This document shows positions 1-9,115 of a stretch of 64,000 bases of DNA, in pieces (position 1 is the first letter of the stretch; the number at the start of each line of letters is the position of its first letter). Source of the DNA: Opisthorchis felineus (taxonomy: Eukaryota > Platyhelminthes > Trematoda > Opisthorchiida > Opisthorchiidae); assembly GCA_004794785.1 (NCBI GenBank), contig SJOL01009422.1, positions 245,789-309,788 of the forward strand, read 5' to 3'. Under the pieces are notes generated by a model that had not been told where the DNA came from, did not search any database, and worked only from the letters and a program-made list of their open reading frames with translations. The position numbers and the translations under genes are program-made.

Positions 1-974
1 GGCGGAAGGAGAACCAATCAGCTAAGTCAAGCTAATCTGCGTTACGTGTCGGCCTAGGGATTTTGTGTGTTAAGGTGGGTCACCAAGTGTTAAGTTGATG
101 AGGAAACCTAAATGGATTTGGGTCGAGCTTAGGGTCTAGTGCTTGTGGTTCACGTGATGAACGTCGTTTGCACCTTTCGTCCGTCTGTGTGGATGAGCTA
201 GTGCTACGATAGTTGCGTAAGGAAGAGGGATTCTGTGACCTATGGTCGGGTTGGGATTTCCACCCCCTGTTTTTGCTAATGATTCTACACGCATTGACAA
301 CCACACAGTCACGTGTTTAAGACCACTCTCCATACGCTCGCCAGTTCCGCACCCTCGATTCTATTCACGCTATGATGCTTGGTAATTTCCACCGCCTCGG
401 CTATCAGCCGTTGTGGTGTGAGTCGCAGTCCCAGTCTTAAAACTTCTACATTCTCCAGATCTATTCTATGTCCTGTGTCCAATGCATGTACAAGCATCGC
501 TGAGTCTTTGATCAGCTTTTGGTATTCTTCCGCATTTCTTGGTGGTTTGTTTATCCTCCTTTTATGCTCACCAATTCTGGTGTGCAATTCCCTGGCAGTT
601 TGTCCTATGTAAACCTTAGTGTAGTGGTTGCAGTTAATTTTATACACACAGTCCCTAGTCCTTTTAACCGGGAGGGGATCTTTCAATTGCACCAAAACTG
701 AGCGTAGCGTTTTTCACTTCTGGAAAGCTACTCTAATGTTGGCTAAGTTCAGCATTCTTCGAATAACCTTCGATGTTCTTGCTTTATATGGAGTGACTGC
801 TGTGCCAATCCAATCCTCACTGGGTCTAGGTACCGGAGCCAATATCCTTCTTAATTGCTGCCTAATCAAACTCACTGGGTATCCAATTTCTTGAAGTCTG
901 TTGGCAATCTCGATTTGAGCTGCTGTTCGGTCGATCTCTTCTGTGCCAAGGCGGTGAAAATTACCAAGCATCAT
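1..974 (-). mobile_element. Penelope-like element (PLE) 3' part with GIY-YIG endonuclease
   Basis: Read on the minus strand, 974 to 309 is one frame interrupted by a single TGA at 716-714. The first part (974-717) resembles the linker between reverse transcriptase and endonuclease in Penelope-like elements (RLQEIGYPVSLIRQQL ... SKVIRRMLNLANIRVAF). The second part (about 713-309) continues KTLRSVLVQLKDP and enters a GIY-YIG domain: CVYKINC, then KVYIGQTARELHTRIGEHKR, the expected Tyr/Gly core with the downstream Arg and His. In complete elements the RT copies the RNA and the GIY-YIG nuclease nicks the target. The RT itself is absent. From about 308 to 1 lies the noncoding tail, which runs off the window. 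The element is dead: it lacks RT and carries an internal stop. Family assignment is sure; the boundary near 974 is the junction with an inverted second copy. Confidence 0.88.
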
Positions 975-1480
975 AGCGTGAATAGTATCGAGGGTGTGGA
1001 ACTGGCGAGCGCTTGGAAAGCGGTCTTAGATAAGCCGAGTTGACACGTGACTGTGTGGTTGTCAATTCACGTAGAATCATTAGCAAACACAGGGGGGTGG
1101 AAATCCCAATAAGACCAAAGTTCACAGAATCCCTCTTCCTTACGCAACTATCGTAGCACTAGCTCATCCACACAGACGGACAGAAAGTGCAAACGAAGTT
1201 CAAGAGGGATCATCAAGTGAACCGAACCCTAGGCTGGACCTAAATCCATTTAGGTTTCCCCATCGGCCCAACCCTTGGTCACCCACCCTAACAAACAAAA
1301 TCCTTCGGCCGACACCCAACAGAGATTTAGCTTGACTTAGCTGATTGGTTCTCCTTCCGCCTTAAATCTCGACCAACCTCATAACCTAGTCACTTGGCCT
1401 GACGAAGCTTTTGTGTCAAAAGCGAAACGTCGCCCAGCAATAAATCTACCGATTGTTACCAAACTTTTCCGAAAAAGAGG
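948..1480 (+). mobile_element. Second, inverted copy of the same PLE 3' end
   Basis: The plus strand from about 948 repeats in inverted orientation the last codons and tail of the element at 1-404. The frame ending near 1043 reads KITKHHSVNSIEGVELASAW, against KHHSVNRIEGAELASVW on the other strand. The noncoding tail 1044-1363 is a diverged reverse complement of 1-322, including the conserved ACACAGACGGAC and TGATTGGTTCTCCTTCCGCC segments. The copy carries only the C-terminus of the nuclease and the tail, and runs into the ribozyme motif at 1391-1440. PLEs are known for such partial, inverted or tandem copies. Arms are about 400 bp with a spacer of about 540 bp. Confidence 0.8.
1391..1440 (+). 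ncRNA. Hammerhead ribozyme motif in PLE tail
   Basis: All conserved hammerhead parts occur in order. CTGACGA is at 1399-1405, one extra A follows, then a 7-bp stem II (GCTTTTG with CAAAAGC, loop TGT). GAAA follows at 1424-1427, then C-G-T-C giving a minimal two-pair stem III and the GTC cleavage site at 1429-1431. Sequence before the core (TTGGC) can pair with sequence after the cleavage site (GCC, one C/T mismatch, then A and G) to form stem I. Hammerheads of this type with a very short stem III are established for Penelope-like elements. I infer that this copy could be catalytically competent; the copy at 1544 is mutated. Confidence 0.7.
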
Positions 1481-1504
1481 ACTCACTAATTGTTTCTCCG
1501 TCTG

Positions 1505-1620
1505 CCTTATAACCTGGCCAAATTGGAGACCTGTTCACTTGGCCTTATGAAGCTTTTGTGTCAAAAGCGAAACGTTGCCCAGATAAAAAACTACCGATTG
1601 TCCACTGCGTTTTATTTCAA
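1505..1620 (+). repeat. Second tandem PLE tail with mutated hammerhead
   Basis: About 145 bp downstream of the first ribozyme the tail sequence recurs (TTCACTTGGCC, AGCTTTTGTGTCAAAAGCG, AAACGTTGCCCAG). The core box is CTTATGA at 1544-1550 instead of CTGANGA, so the invariant G is lost, and the cleavage triplet is GTT. It is probably an inactive tandem copy of the element end. Confidence 0.7.
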
Positions 1621-3039
1621 ACACGTAATAGATATTGTGTAATACGCTGCATCTCAGGGTTCGGTGTTTTGTCTCGCGGTTTGACTTGCTCGTATGCCAC
1701 TTATCAATGCCCATTCTAAAATATTTTTAGAGGAAAATCTGTGTCTATTGACAGGTGGCCACACTTATAGTACTGTTTCAAAGACCTCATGTGTGGCGTT
1801 TGCAAACTGCCCATCTACCATCCTCCATAACATGTTCAATGTGTATGCAGATTCGCGAAATGACTGATGATTTTCTGACAACACAAAGACAATTCACCTC
1901 TCATGAATGGTTCTACAAGTTGGCTGGCTAAGTCGATCGTCAGAGAACATCAACCGACTTGGTGGCTGGTGGAGGGCGAATCCATCGGAAGCATCACTAA
2001 TGAACACACGATCGTCTCATTCCACTGAATCAAACCGGAACGGGCCTTCCAGTGTGTATAATCACGGTTATCAGTCAAAGGATGGAAGGCACTGCTGGGG
2101 TCACAGTCATTCGTTGTCATTTATTCAATAAAACTAAAATGGTTATTCAGATTTTAAATGCAACAGTGCACCTAAAACACCATGTGTGTGTGTCCGCGCT
2201 AGACTAGCTTGTTGCTTTCGTTTTTGTTCTGAAGCTTTCCTCATCTCAGCTGCCCTATTTGGCATGTACAAATTCTAATCCCTCCACGTCACCCAGACAG
2301 TTTAATGAACTCACTACAGCAGGTATGAGGTTCAGTCCTCACTTCAAATGTTTCCCTTGTGACTTTTCAACACCGTCCTAAATGTCTAGGTGCACAGCGT
2401 CCTCCTCGGTATAAATACTGCCAAACCTAAGCAGTCTGTGGTTCTAAAACGAGTTGGAGATCAAAACTAAATATAGGACCAAAGTTATTTGGAGCTTGGT
2501 TCCGAAATATTTCTGTCGTTTTATATCTCCCGCAGATACATTTTTCGATCTTTTACCACTGTCAACCATGAAAGCAAATAAGCGAATGTATTATCAATAA
2601 CCAGCGCGTTCGAACTAGAATCGGCAGACCTTCGAAACTGTCTTGAGGGAATCAGACATTTGATGCTATGATTTGGATGCATTCGTTTTGCAGCGTTTTC
2701 AAAGACTGTTTTCCTAAACACCAAGTCCATGGAGAGACTTTGTTTCATGGCGAATTTTTCAACCAGAAACAGTCTTAATTGCACCAAAAAAACACGTTTC
2801 AAACTGCCGATTTACTGTGTTTATTAAAAACCAACAGATATATCCGTACCCTCCCAACTATAGTAATATCAACGAGTGTGAGTGTATACGTGGAAACGCT
2901 TGAAAATATCAAAAGTACGACAACAACAAATGGCGTTGCGCGTTGGAACGCTTATCAAAGCTACGATCTGAAGCTTACGACAAACAGCCCGGGACATCCA
3001 TAATATAAAGTCGCACGGACAAGGTATGCTTTACTACAC
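1621..3039. other. Unassigned sequence
   Basis: No gene or known repeat could be recognised. The open frames here, up to 93 codons (for example 2521-2802 on the minus strand), show no domain and no convincing splice context, and are of the size expected by chance. Confidence 0.5.
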
Positions 3040-3160
3040 CCAGTAAATTTCTGCGGAGAAGAATGACAGCTTGTCTGAATAGTCCCAAGATGTGCATAAC
3101 CGGTCGTGAGTTGTCGAAGAGTTTTCAGCAACCTTATGAGTAGTGTGTTGTGTCAAGCCT
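3040..3160 (+). repeat. 3' fragment of the ~246-bp hammerhead repeat family
   Basis: CTGAATAGTCCCAAGATG at 3075-3092, then AACCGGTCGTGAGTTGTCGA and GAGTTTTCAGCAACCTTATG, match the 3' half of the full element at 51978-52223. The core is degenerate: CTGAATA for CTGATGA, and ATAAC for GAAAC. The 5' half with the CACTCATTTGC motif was not found upstream. Confidence 0.65.
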
Positions 3161-4238
3161 GAGTGTCCTTCGTTGGACAAACAGCATGGATATTGGTCCA
3201 TTCAAACCGGCAGTGAGTATCTGTGGAATGGTTTTAACATCACAATTACCCTGTCGCATTTGGCTGACGTGATCATGTCATGTTTGATGTAACGACAGAT
3301 GGTGTAGGACTGAGACATCAAAAAACCCTTCTAGAATGCTTATCGTTCTTGATGCCTAATTTTGAACATCTTGTTATCATTTTCTACAAAGATTTCCAAT
3401 CACATAGACCGTATATACCACCGGACAGCGCTTATGTTTTATTTCAACCTGCCCACTGGTCATGATTCCTCACCCAGGGAGTACTTCGATAGCTAGGTTT
3501 TACTAAATGTGCTCCCCTACTGTCCTATCTTAGTGCCACCGCGATTTCTAAACAGAATGTTGCAAATAAGTTATTTTTCAAGCTTTTGGAGCAAACTGCA
3601 TCAGCCTATGTAACTTCACGCTTTGTGATAAGTTTTCTACCTTACATTAAAACACCGTATCCTAGTACGAAGCTTTTCAAACCTATGCAAGATGAAAACA
3701 TAAAGACAGTTGTTCATATCTCATCAGGAGCTTTTCGCATCGTCATATTTCTCTCTCGAAAAGTCTATGTAGTACTAGGTTCTTATGCAATCGAAGAGAC
3801 AAGTTTCAGGGGTAAAATTTCAGAATCTGAAGTATTCCTCCGCTCTTTTTCAACAGTCTGTTGGTTACCATTCGCACGGCGTGAGGCTTCCTGTACAGTA
3901 TATAAAAGAGTTGCTCCTCGAAACCCACTCAGCATAAGAATGGAAACATGTGTCGATAACGTTCTAGTCCATAGCCATTTGTGTAAAATTCAGTAAATGT
4001 TTTTGTAAGTCCTTGAGTGGTTTTGCACAACAGATTGTTGATTCTCTCATCAGCTGCCCCAAAGTCTTGGACAAAAGACAAAAATTTTAGCTATGGGTAT
4101 AATTGGATTGGAGAAAACGCAGTTAAATCAGCAAATGGGGGGCAGTCAAAACACTGCTGCCGAGATCTAAACTGAGGATTAGTCACAATGAACAGATCCA
4201 CAAGTACAGAAAGTGTCTCGAGGCATTAACGATAACCC
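3161..4238. other. Unassigned sequence; one 136-codon open frame
   Basis: A plus-strand open frame covers 3586-3996, but its translation shows no domain I recognise and begins inside an open stretch rather than at a clear start. It may be chance. The segment lies just downstream of the serpin stop codon; no obvious AATAAA was seen on the minus strand there. Confidence 0.4.
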
Positions 4239-7171
4239 TTAAAGGAGTTCAGGGTCAGCAACGTGTCCAATAAAAGCAGGAACAGTCGAATTGTAAACCA
4301 GTGCCATCACGAACGGGTGATCAACAAGGAATTCGATGGGTCTTGATCTGCTGCCGATGACGCCCGATCCGGCTGCAGCCTCGGCACCTTCTTCGTTAAC
4401 CTGCAGGTACACACGGATTAAATCAAGAGTTGAGTTCATTATTTCCATCCTCAAAGGTCTTCAACAAAGTGATTCTACTGTTTCTCTTTGGCGACAGCAG
4501 ATAGCCGCAATTAGCTCCTGATCGGAGAGCTTTTAGGCGACTCACGAGCACCAACACATAACTGAAGCTGAGGCTAACATCCATACAGTGTCAATCGGGA
4601 ATTTCGCCTACAGTGAGGCAAATCCATATGTGATTTTTTGGGACACTACAATGCCAAATTTGTGGTGACCATGAGATCTGACGACAAGACTTCAAGATGA
4701 AACAAGGTGACAAAGACGAACGATGGGATGTGTACTATACCTTCACACAGGGGGTACTCTAAGGTGACTATTACGAAATAACGGCTTCTCTTCTGAGCTA
4801 ATCTTTGAAAAAATTACTGCAAACGGTTATCGTTATTCACAATACTGATGCCAGTTACCTAGCGAGGAGTTGGATTATACCAATTACCTCTTCATGAAAA
4901 TCCCTTAATCAAAGCCTTTCTATAAGAGAACAGTACCCACCGGCCTCTCAGGTATCTTCGTTCCTTTGCGGTAAAATATCATCTAGCCACCCAAGGAACG
5001 ATTTATTCATGGAGGAATTCTTCGTTGAAGTTGTAACCTTTTTCTAGTATCATTTTGCTGCCAAATCTGGAAAACACCAGAATCGTTGATCTTACTAGAC
5101 ATTTCAGTCATGGTTCTTTCAGGTGATGACTTCGCAATATTTTAACATAAAGAGACTTCGATTCGTAAGTCGTCAGGTTGCACAGCGATGGCACGCTTTT
5201 GCTCACTGTGTTTCTAGCACTCGTGGTATGGTTGAAAACCAACCGACTGAGGCGTGATTACCAAGTCATTCATGACAAATCATTGATCAAACGCTGCGGC
5301 TACGTGTGGAGAACTGAAGGGGTGTAAGTGACTCAGGTTTGTGTGATTGTCCAGGCAGGAATAAACACTAGTCATGACGTTCATGTAGTTACTGTCAGCC
5401 CATGGGTTAAGTTCAAAACAAATGAGCGGGTCATCGTTGTCAAGGCACAATATATCAGCTTTCAGACCGACTCTACAAAGAGCGTTTTGTCAGACTGCCA
5501 CCAACTAGCTGGTGACCGAGACACATCCAGCTGTTGACACTCAGTTCGTGACATGTGGTACAAGCATCACGAAAAACGAATAATTTATACTTGTGCGATG
5601 ACCTATTGTTCCGCCGCGGACTTTGCGACAATTCAACAGACAGACTCAACTGGCCAACAATTTTCATGAATTAGGTCCTCGCGTGAGGTATTTCGAAAAG
5701 GAAAGCATGAATGTAGCTTCGCCAAAAATTGTCCAATTCGTTTTTGGGCTCATCAGTCAGCTGTGACGGTGGCATTCATTTTCACGTGTCAGAGCTAGGA
5801 CAAACTGTTGTTGGAATGTTTCCACAAAACTCAAAGATTAAAAACAGGCTGCCTACCGACGAAGTTCAGAGTAGCTGTCTTCTCATTGTTGGGCAGCTAA
5901 AAACTCACTTCAATTATTGCTTTGTGTACAAATTCGGACACAAATGTATTCCCATCAGATGAAAGGTTGGACAGATCCGCCGATTGACTGAACAAAGATT
6001 TCAGCCCCATCTTCTGTAACAGCGTTTTCATGTCCAACGGAGTTAGTTCGGATAGCTTGAATCGCGGAAGGCCAATGTCCAATTTCATCGGAAAGAATGG
6101 TTTCGCCAGCAGTTCCTCCAACGTATCATTGGCGTGAAAATGCATCGTCAAATTGTGAAGACCATCTTTTTGATTAGGTAGTACGACCAACAGTTCCCAC
6201 CTGAAGACAGATTTGATTGAAAATTTGTTCTTGCTTTTGGATGGTTTTCTGCTGTCAAAACCTAATCGGCTAAACAGTGTATTTTGGTCATTTCATGTAG
6301 TTTTCAATACGGTAAAATAGCAGATTTCGATCATACTTACGTACTGTCACCAAATGGGAGCTTTACAGCTACAGCATCCATGTCAGGGAGGTCCTCATAC
6401 GGAAAGCTTTCGGTCATCACCATCATGGGCACTTCCACTGCGTTTCCATCCAACCGGTGGAATGACCCGTTCTGAGTCATCTCTTTATCAAATTGGTTTT
6501 TCCATATGCCTTTACGAAAACGAACCTAAGGTGATGAAAACAAGTCTAACCTTTAAAGTACACTGCGTTCACAAGTGCCATTACGCTGTTGTCCGATAGT
6601 ACATCTTCGGCGAGAAGTTCCGGTATCTTTGAATTGGTATTCTCAGAAACCTATTGGTTAATTCGTTGTCGCCTTGCCTCCATGTCTGCATATTCATTCA
6701 TCTGAAACAACCCAGGTTAGTTGAAATGGTGAACACAAACACACACACAGACCATCTCTGCTTCAGCAGCGTAATTCTTGTGCAATGTATCTATGAATTC
6801 ACCGAGTACCGTTATATTTTGAAGTACAAACAATCGGTTTGCCATGGACGCATTGACATCGTTTGACTGCATGAACTGGTTCATCAGCACTGACCCAAAC
6901 ATATTGTGCACTTCGTTGTCTTCCAACTGTCGGGGGATGTGCAAGCTTTGCCTCAATTCCAGTCGCGTTTGGCCTCCAGCACCAACCAACGTCATCAACA
7001 ATGCTACGAAGACGCTGAGGGGAGATATGAATACATTTTGCGCCTCCACTTCAGAGCATGGGTTTAAAGTTTGTAATGAAACAACTCACTTGGTTGAATC
7101 GCCAAAACCTGACTATACATGTCAGACGAAAATTGAGCCATGCTGGAATACAGCTCCATTTCGGTTGCCAT
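4239..7171 (-). CDS. Serpin (serine protease inhibitor), 6 exons, one in-frame TAG
   Basis: Exons 7171-7090, 7048-6753, 6701-6551, 6509-6341, 6200-5909 and 4400-4239 join in phase at GT-AG sites to give 383 codons, the usual serpin length. Introns are 41, 51, 41, 140 and 1508 bp. Serpins trap proteases by a loop-insertion mechanism. Visible signatures are NVFISPLSV near residue 30, NAVYFKG around 175, LPRFKL and KMGLKSLFS in exon 5, VSEFVHKA before the hinge, hinge EEGAEAAAGSG (333-343), DHPF (357-360) and the C-terminal FIGHVADP. Counting back from DHPF puts Arg348-Ser349 at P1-P1', suggesting a trypsin-like target. There is no signal peptide, so it is likely intracellular, like clade B serpins. 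Codon 143 (6653-6651) is TAG where the family has the Trp of IN-x-WV. Either the gene is a fresh pseudogene or this is an allele or assembly error. Confidence 0.92.
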
Positions 7172-7220
7172 GTTTTTGGAACCTTGGCTAGCCTTGCTGG
7201 ATGGCAGGCTGGTTCCGTCC

Positions 7221-7227
7221 TTTTATA
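7221..7227 (-). promoter_or_regulatory. TATA box of the serpin gene
   Basis: TATAAAA on the minus strand lies 50 nt upstream of the serpin ATG (7171-7169). A start about 30 nt downstream would give a 5' leader of roughly 20-25 nt. Position and sequence fit; no other promoter element was identified. Confidence 0.6.
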
Positions 7228-7459
7228 GTTAGTTCCGAAGGCCATCTGTAAAACAGCGCACGCAAACCAGCACGTTATTAGCTATTCTTCTCCGTGCACA
7301 GGTTTCATGACCTTGAGAATACTCGTTAGAAAATTCTTAGTCCTTTCTCCAGATTACCCGTTGGTAGTCCGTCATAATTTACCATAAGATATTCTTACCG
7401 AAAGCCTCTCCGAAGCCACTGCATGCATTTGAATTAAATTCAGTGGTTTCCTAAAGGAA

Positions 7460-7712
7460 ACGATTCACAAGTTTGCTGAAAACTCTTCAACAGCCCATGA
7501 CGGCTTTTGCCCTTCTTGGGGCTCATCAGGTAGGCGGAGTCCCCCATTTTCCGTCAACCTTATGTTCCACTTGAGCCCAAATCGGACAGATTTCGACAAA
7601 TACACTCATCTTCATACCAACTAGGTTTTCACTGGAGAATATCATAAACGAGAGATCCAGTTGAGACTCCCGTGAAAACCCAGCTGATATGCAAATGAGT
7701 GTATTTGTTGAG
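7460..7712 (-). repeat. Full-length copy of the ~246-bp hammerhead repeat family
   Basis: Read on the minus strand the copy begins with AACAAATACACTCATTTGCA, whose inverted partner ATGAGTGTATTTGTCG lies inside the element. It continues with GGGCTCAAGTGGAACATAAG and GTTGACGGAAAATGGGGGAC. It reaches an intact hammerhead box CTGATGA (7529-7523), a stem II of GCCCC with GGGC, a degenerate AAAAG in place of GAAAC, and the cleavage-site GTC. It ends with ATGGGCTGTTGAAGAG and TTTTCAGCAAAC. GCCTA before the core pairs with TGGGC after the cleavage site to form stem I. It sits about 240 bp upstream of the serpin promoter, in the same orientation. Confidence 0.72.
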
Positions 7713-8044
7713 ATTAATGGTCTCCTTTTTAGCGCCACAAAATCACGTATGCACTTAGCTGACCGTTTAGCCACGCTACTGGATTGTGAAAACCAATCTA
7801 GGACAATCAGTTCTAGCCAAATTCAACTGCGGGTTTCATTGCACAGACAGCAGTGCAGAAGTCGGTCAGTAAGTTTGGAAGGCAAGCGGAACTTTCTGCA
7901 GTCTTTACATGATAGAGTTACGTAGCAGCACGTGCCATGTATCAAATCGAAATGTGGGCCAAGGTCCATTTGAAAGAAAATCCAAACAACCACTACCGGG
8001 AAAGGTGCAATACAAAGGTAACACATTAAGTACCTCTCACTGGG

Positions 8045-8116
8045 AATTCTAGATAGCGCAGCGGATAGCGCGGCAATCTACCATCCGAAGGGTTCCGGTT
8101 TTGAGCCCAGGCGACC
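8045..8116 (+). repeat. tRNA-like sequence, probable SINE head
   Basis: TAGCGCAGCGGATAGCGCGG resembles an internal pol III A box, and GGTTCCGGTTTTGAGCCCAGG a B box, at tRNA-like spacing. B-box bases deviate from GGTTCGANTCC, so this is not a working tRNA gene. A similar GGGTTCCGGTTTCAATCCCG occurs near 53050, which favours a tRNA-derived SINE family. Its 3' end was not determined. Confidence 0.5.
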
Positions 8117-8489
8117 TAACTTTTCGTCGAAGCAGACACTCGAAAACATGCACTGTTGACAGGAAACTTTAAGCGAACGCGGACAACCAACAAAATCATG
8201 ACATTAATAACCAGGGCATAAGCAGAACCTATGTGGGAGCAAAATCCCGGGGCACGAGCAGCAGAGAAGCACAATGGTGTTATAATAATCAGGCATGAAT
8301 CAAGCTACTCATGAATAGTCAGAACATAGGAAAAATAACTGCTGGTCGCTGCTGATTCGCAGAAGGAATCAACACTCCCGAAGCAATAAGGTTACATGGA
8401 GATTGAGCCGACAGACTGATCAGCCACTGGGTCACTCTGCTCCTTTTTGTTAACGCCACCCTAGCCTGAAGCTTCTGGTAAATGTAGTT
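8117..8489. other. Unassigned sequence
   Basis: No gene recognised. The start of this stretch may be the body of the SINE whose tRNA-like head precedes it. The end may be a further decayed part of the BEL/Pao relic. Confidence 0.35.
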
Positions 8490-9115
8490 AACGTGAATCA
8501 GGACGGCATCCCCACTGCCTGTTGATATCCCACTTTTTGAGTGTCATTCCATCCTTGACTGTATTCTACTCGATCCGGAGGTGACTTCGAGCGCAATTTG
8601 TTCATTTCTCCACCGATAAGTGCTTTGCGGCTATCAGCCTTATTCGGCTTGTGAGAGTGGACCAAAGGATAATGTGGCAAGCCCCAAACTCTGCCAGTGC
8701 GTTCGCTTTCTGAGTCGTGATTAACATGCTCAGCATTTCATTTGACCATATATTCGTCAACGGTGTGACGGAGAGGTCGTGAAAATGACTGTCTTAGGTA
8801 AATCAATTACCAAGGGAGTAGCTCTTTGACGAGCAAAGAAATACCTTGGTGACAAGCTCTGAAAACGCGTTCTCCAGGGCAGATCGATTTCGTAACGTTC
8901 ATCTGTCAGTCTTGGCGAACACTCCGCAAAAGACAGAGCCTTTTCGTCAGCCTGCGAATGGGAGTGCTTTTATGATGGTGGGTCGCTGAACTCCACGTTC
9001 AACATCGTCTCTATCCTCGAACTCAAATTTTCTTCTACATGGTTGGTAGGCTGGTTGATCCGGGCTAACTTGTCCTTCGCGTCAGTTAACGATCCCGAAA
9101 AGACCCTTCCGTTGG
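8490..9115 (-). mobile_element. BEL/Pao LTR-retrotransposon pol relic
   Basis: On the minus strand, in changing frames, one reads VEENLSSRIETMLNVEFSD, then DEKALSFAECSPRLTDERYE running into IDLPWR. Further on come NAEHVNHDSESERTGRVW and GLPHYPLVHSHKPNK. This order matches the region of BEL/Pao polyproteins between the aspartic protease and reverse transcriptase, where families show RYEVPLPW and WYLPHHPV-x-HP-x-KP. Frames are broken by several stops and shifts, and the RT catalytic part is missing. LTRs were not found. Confidence 0.72.
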
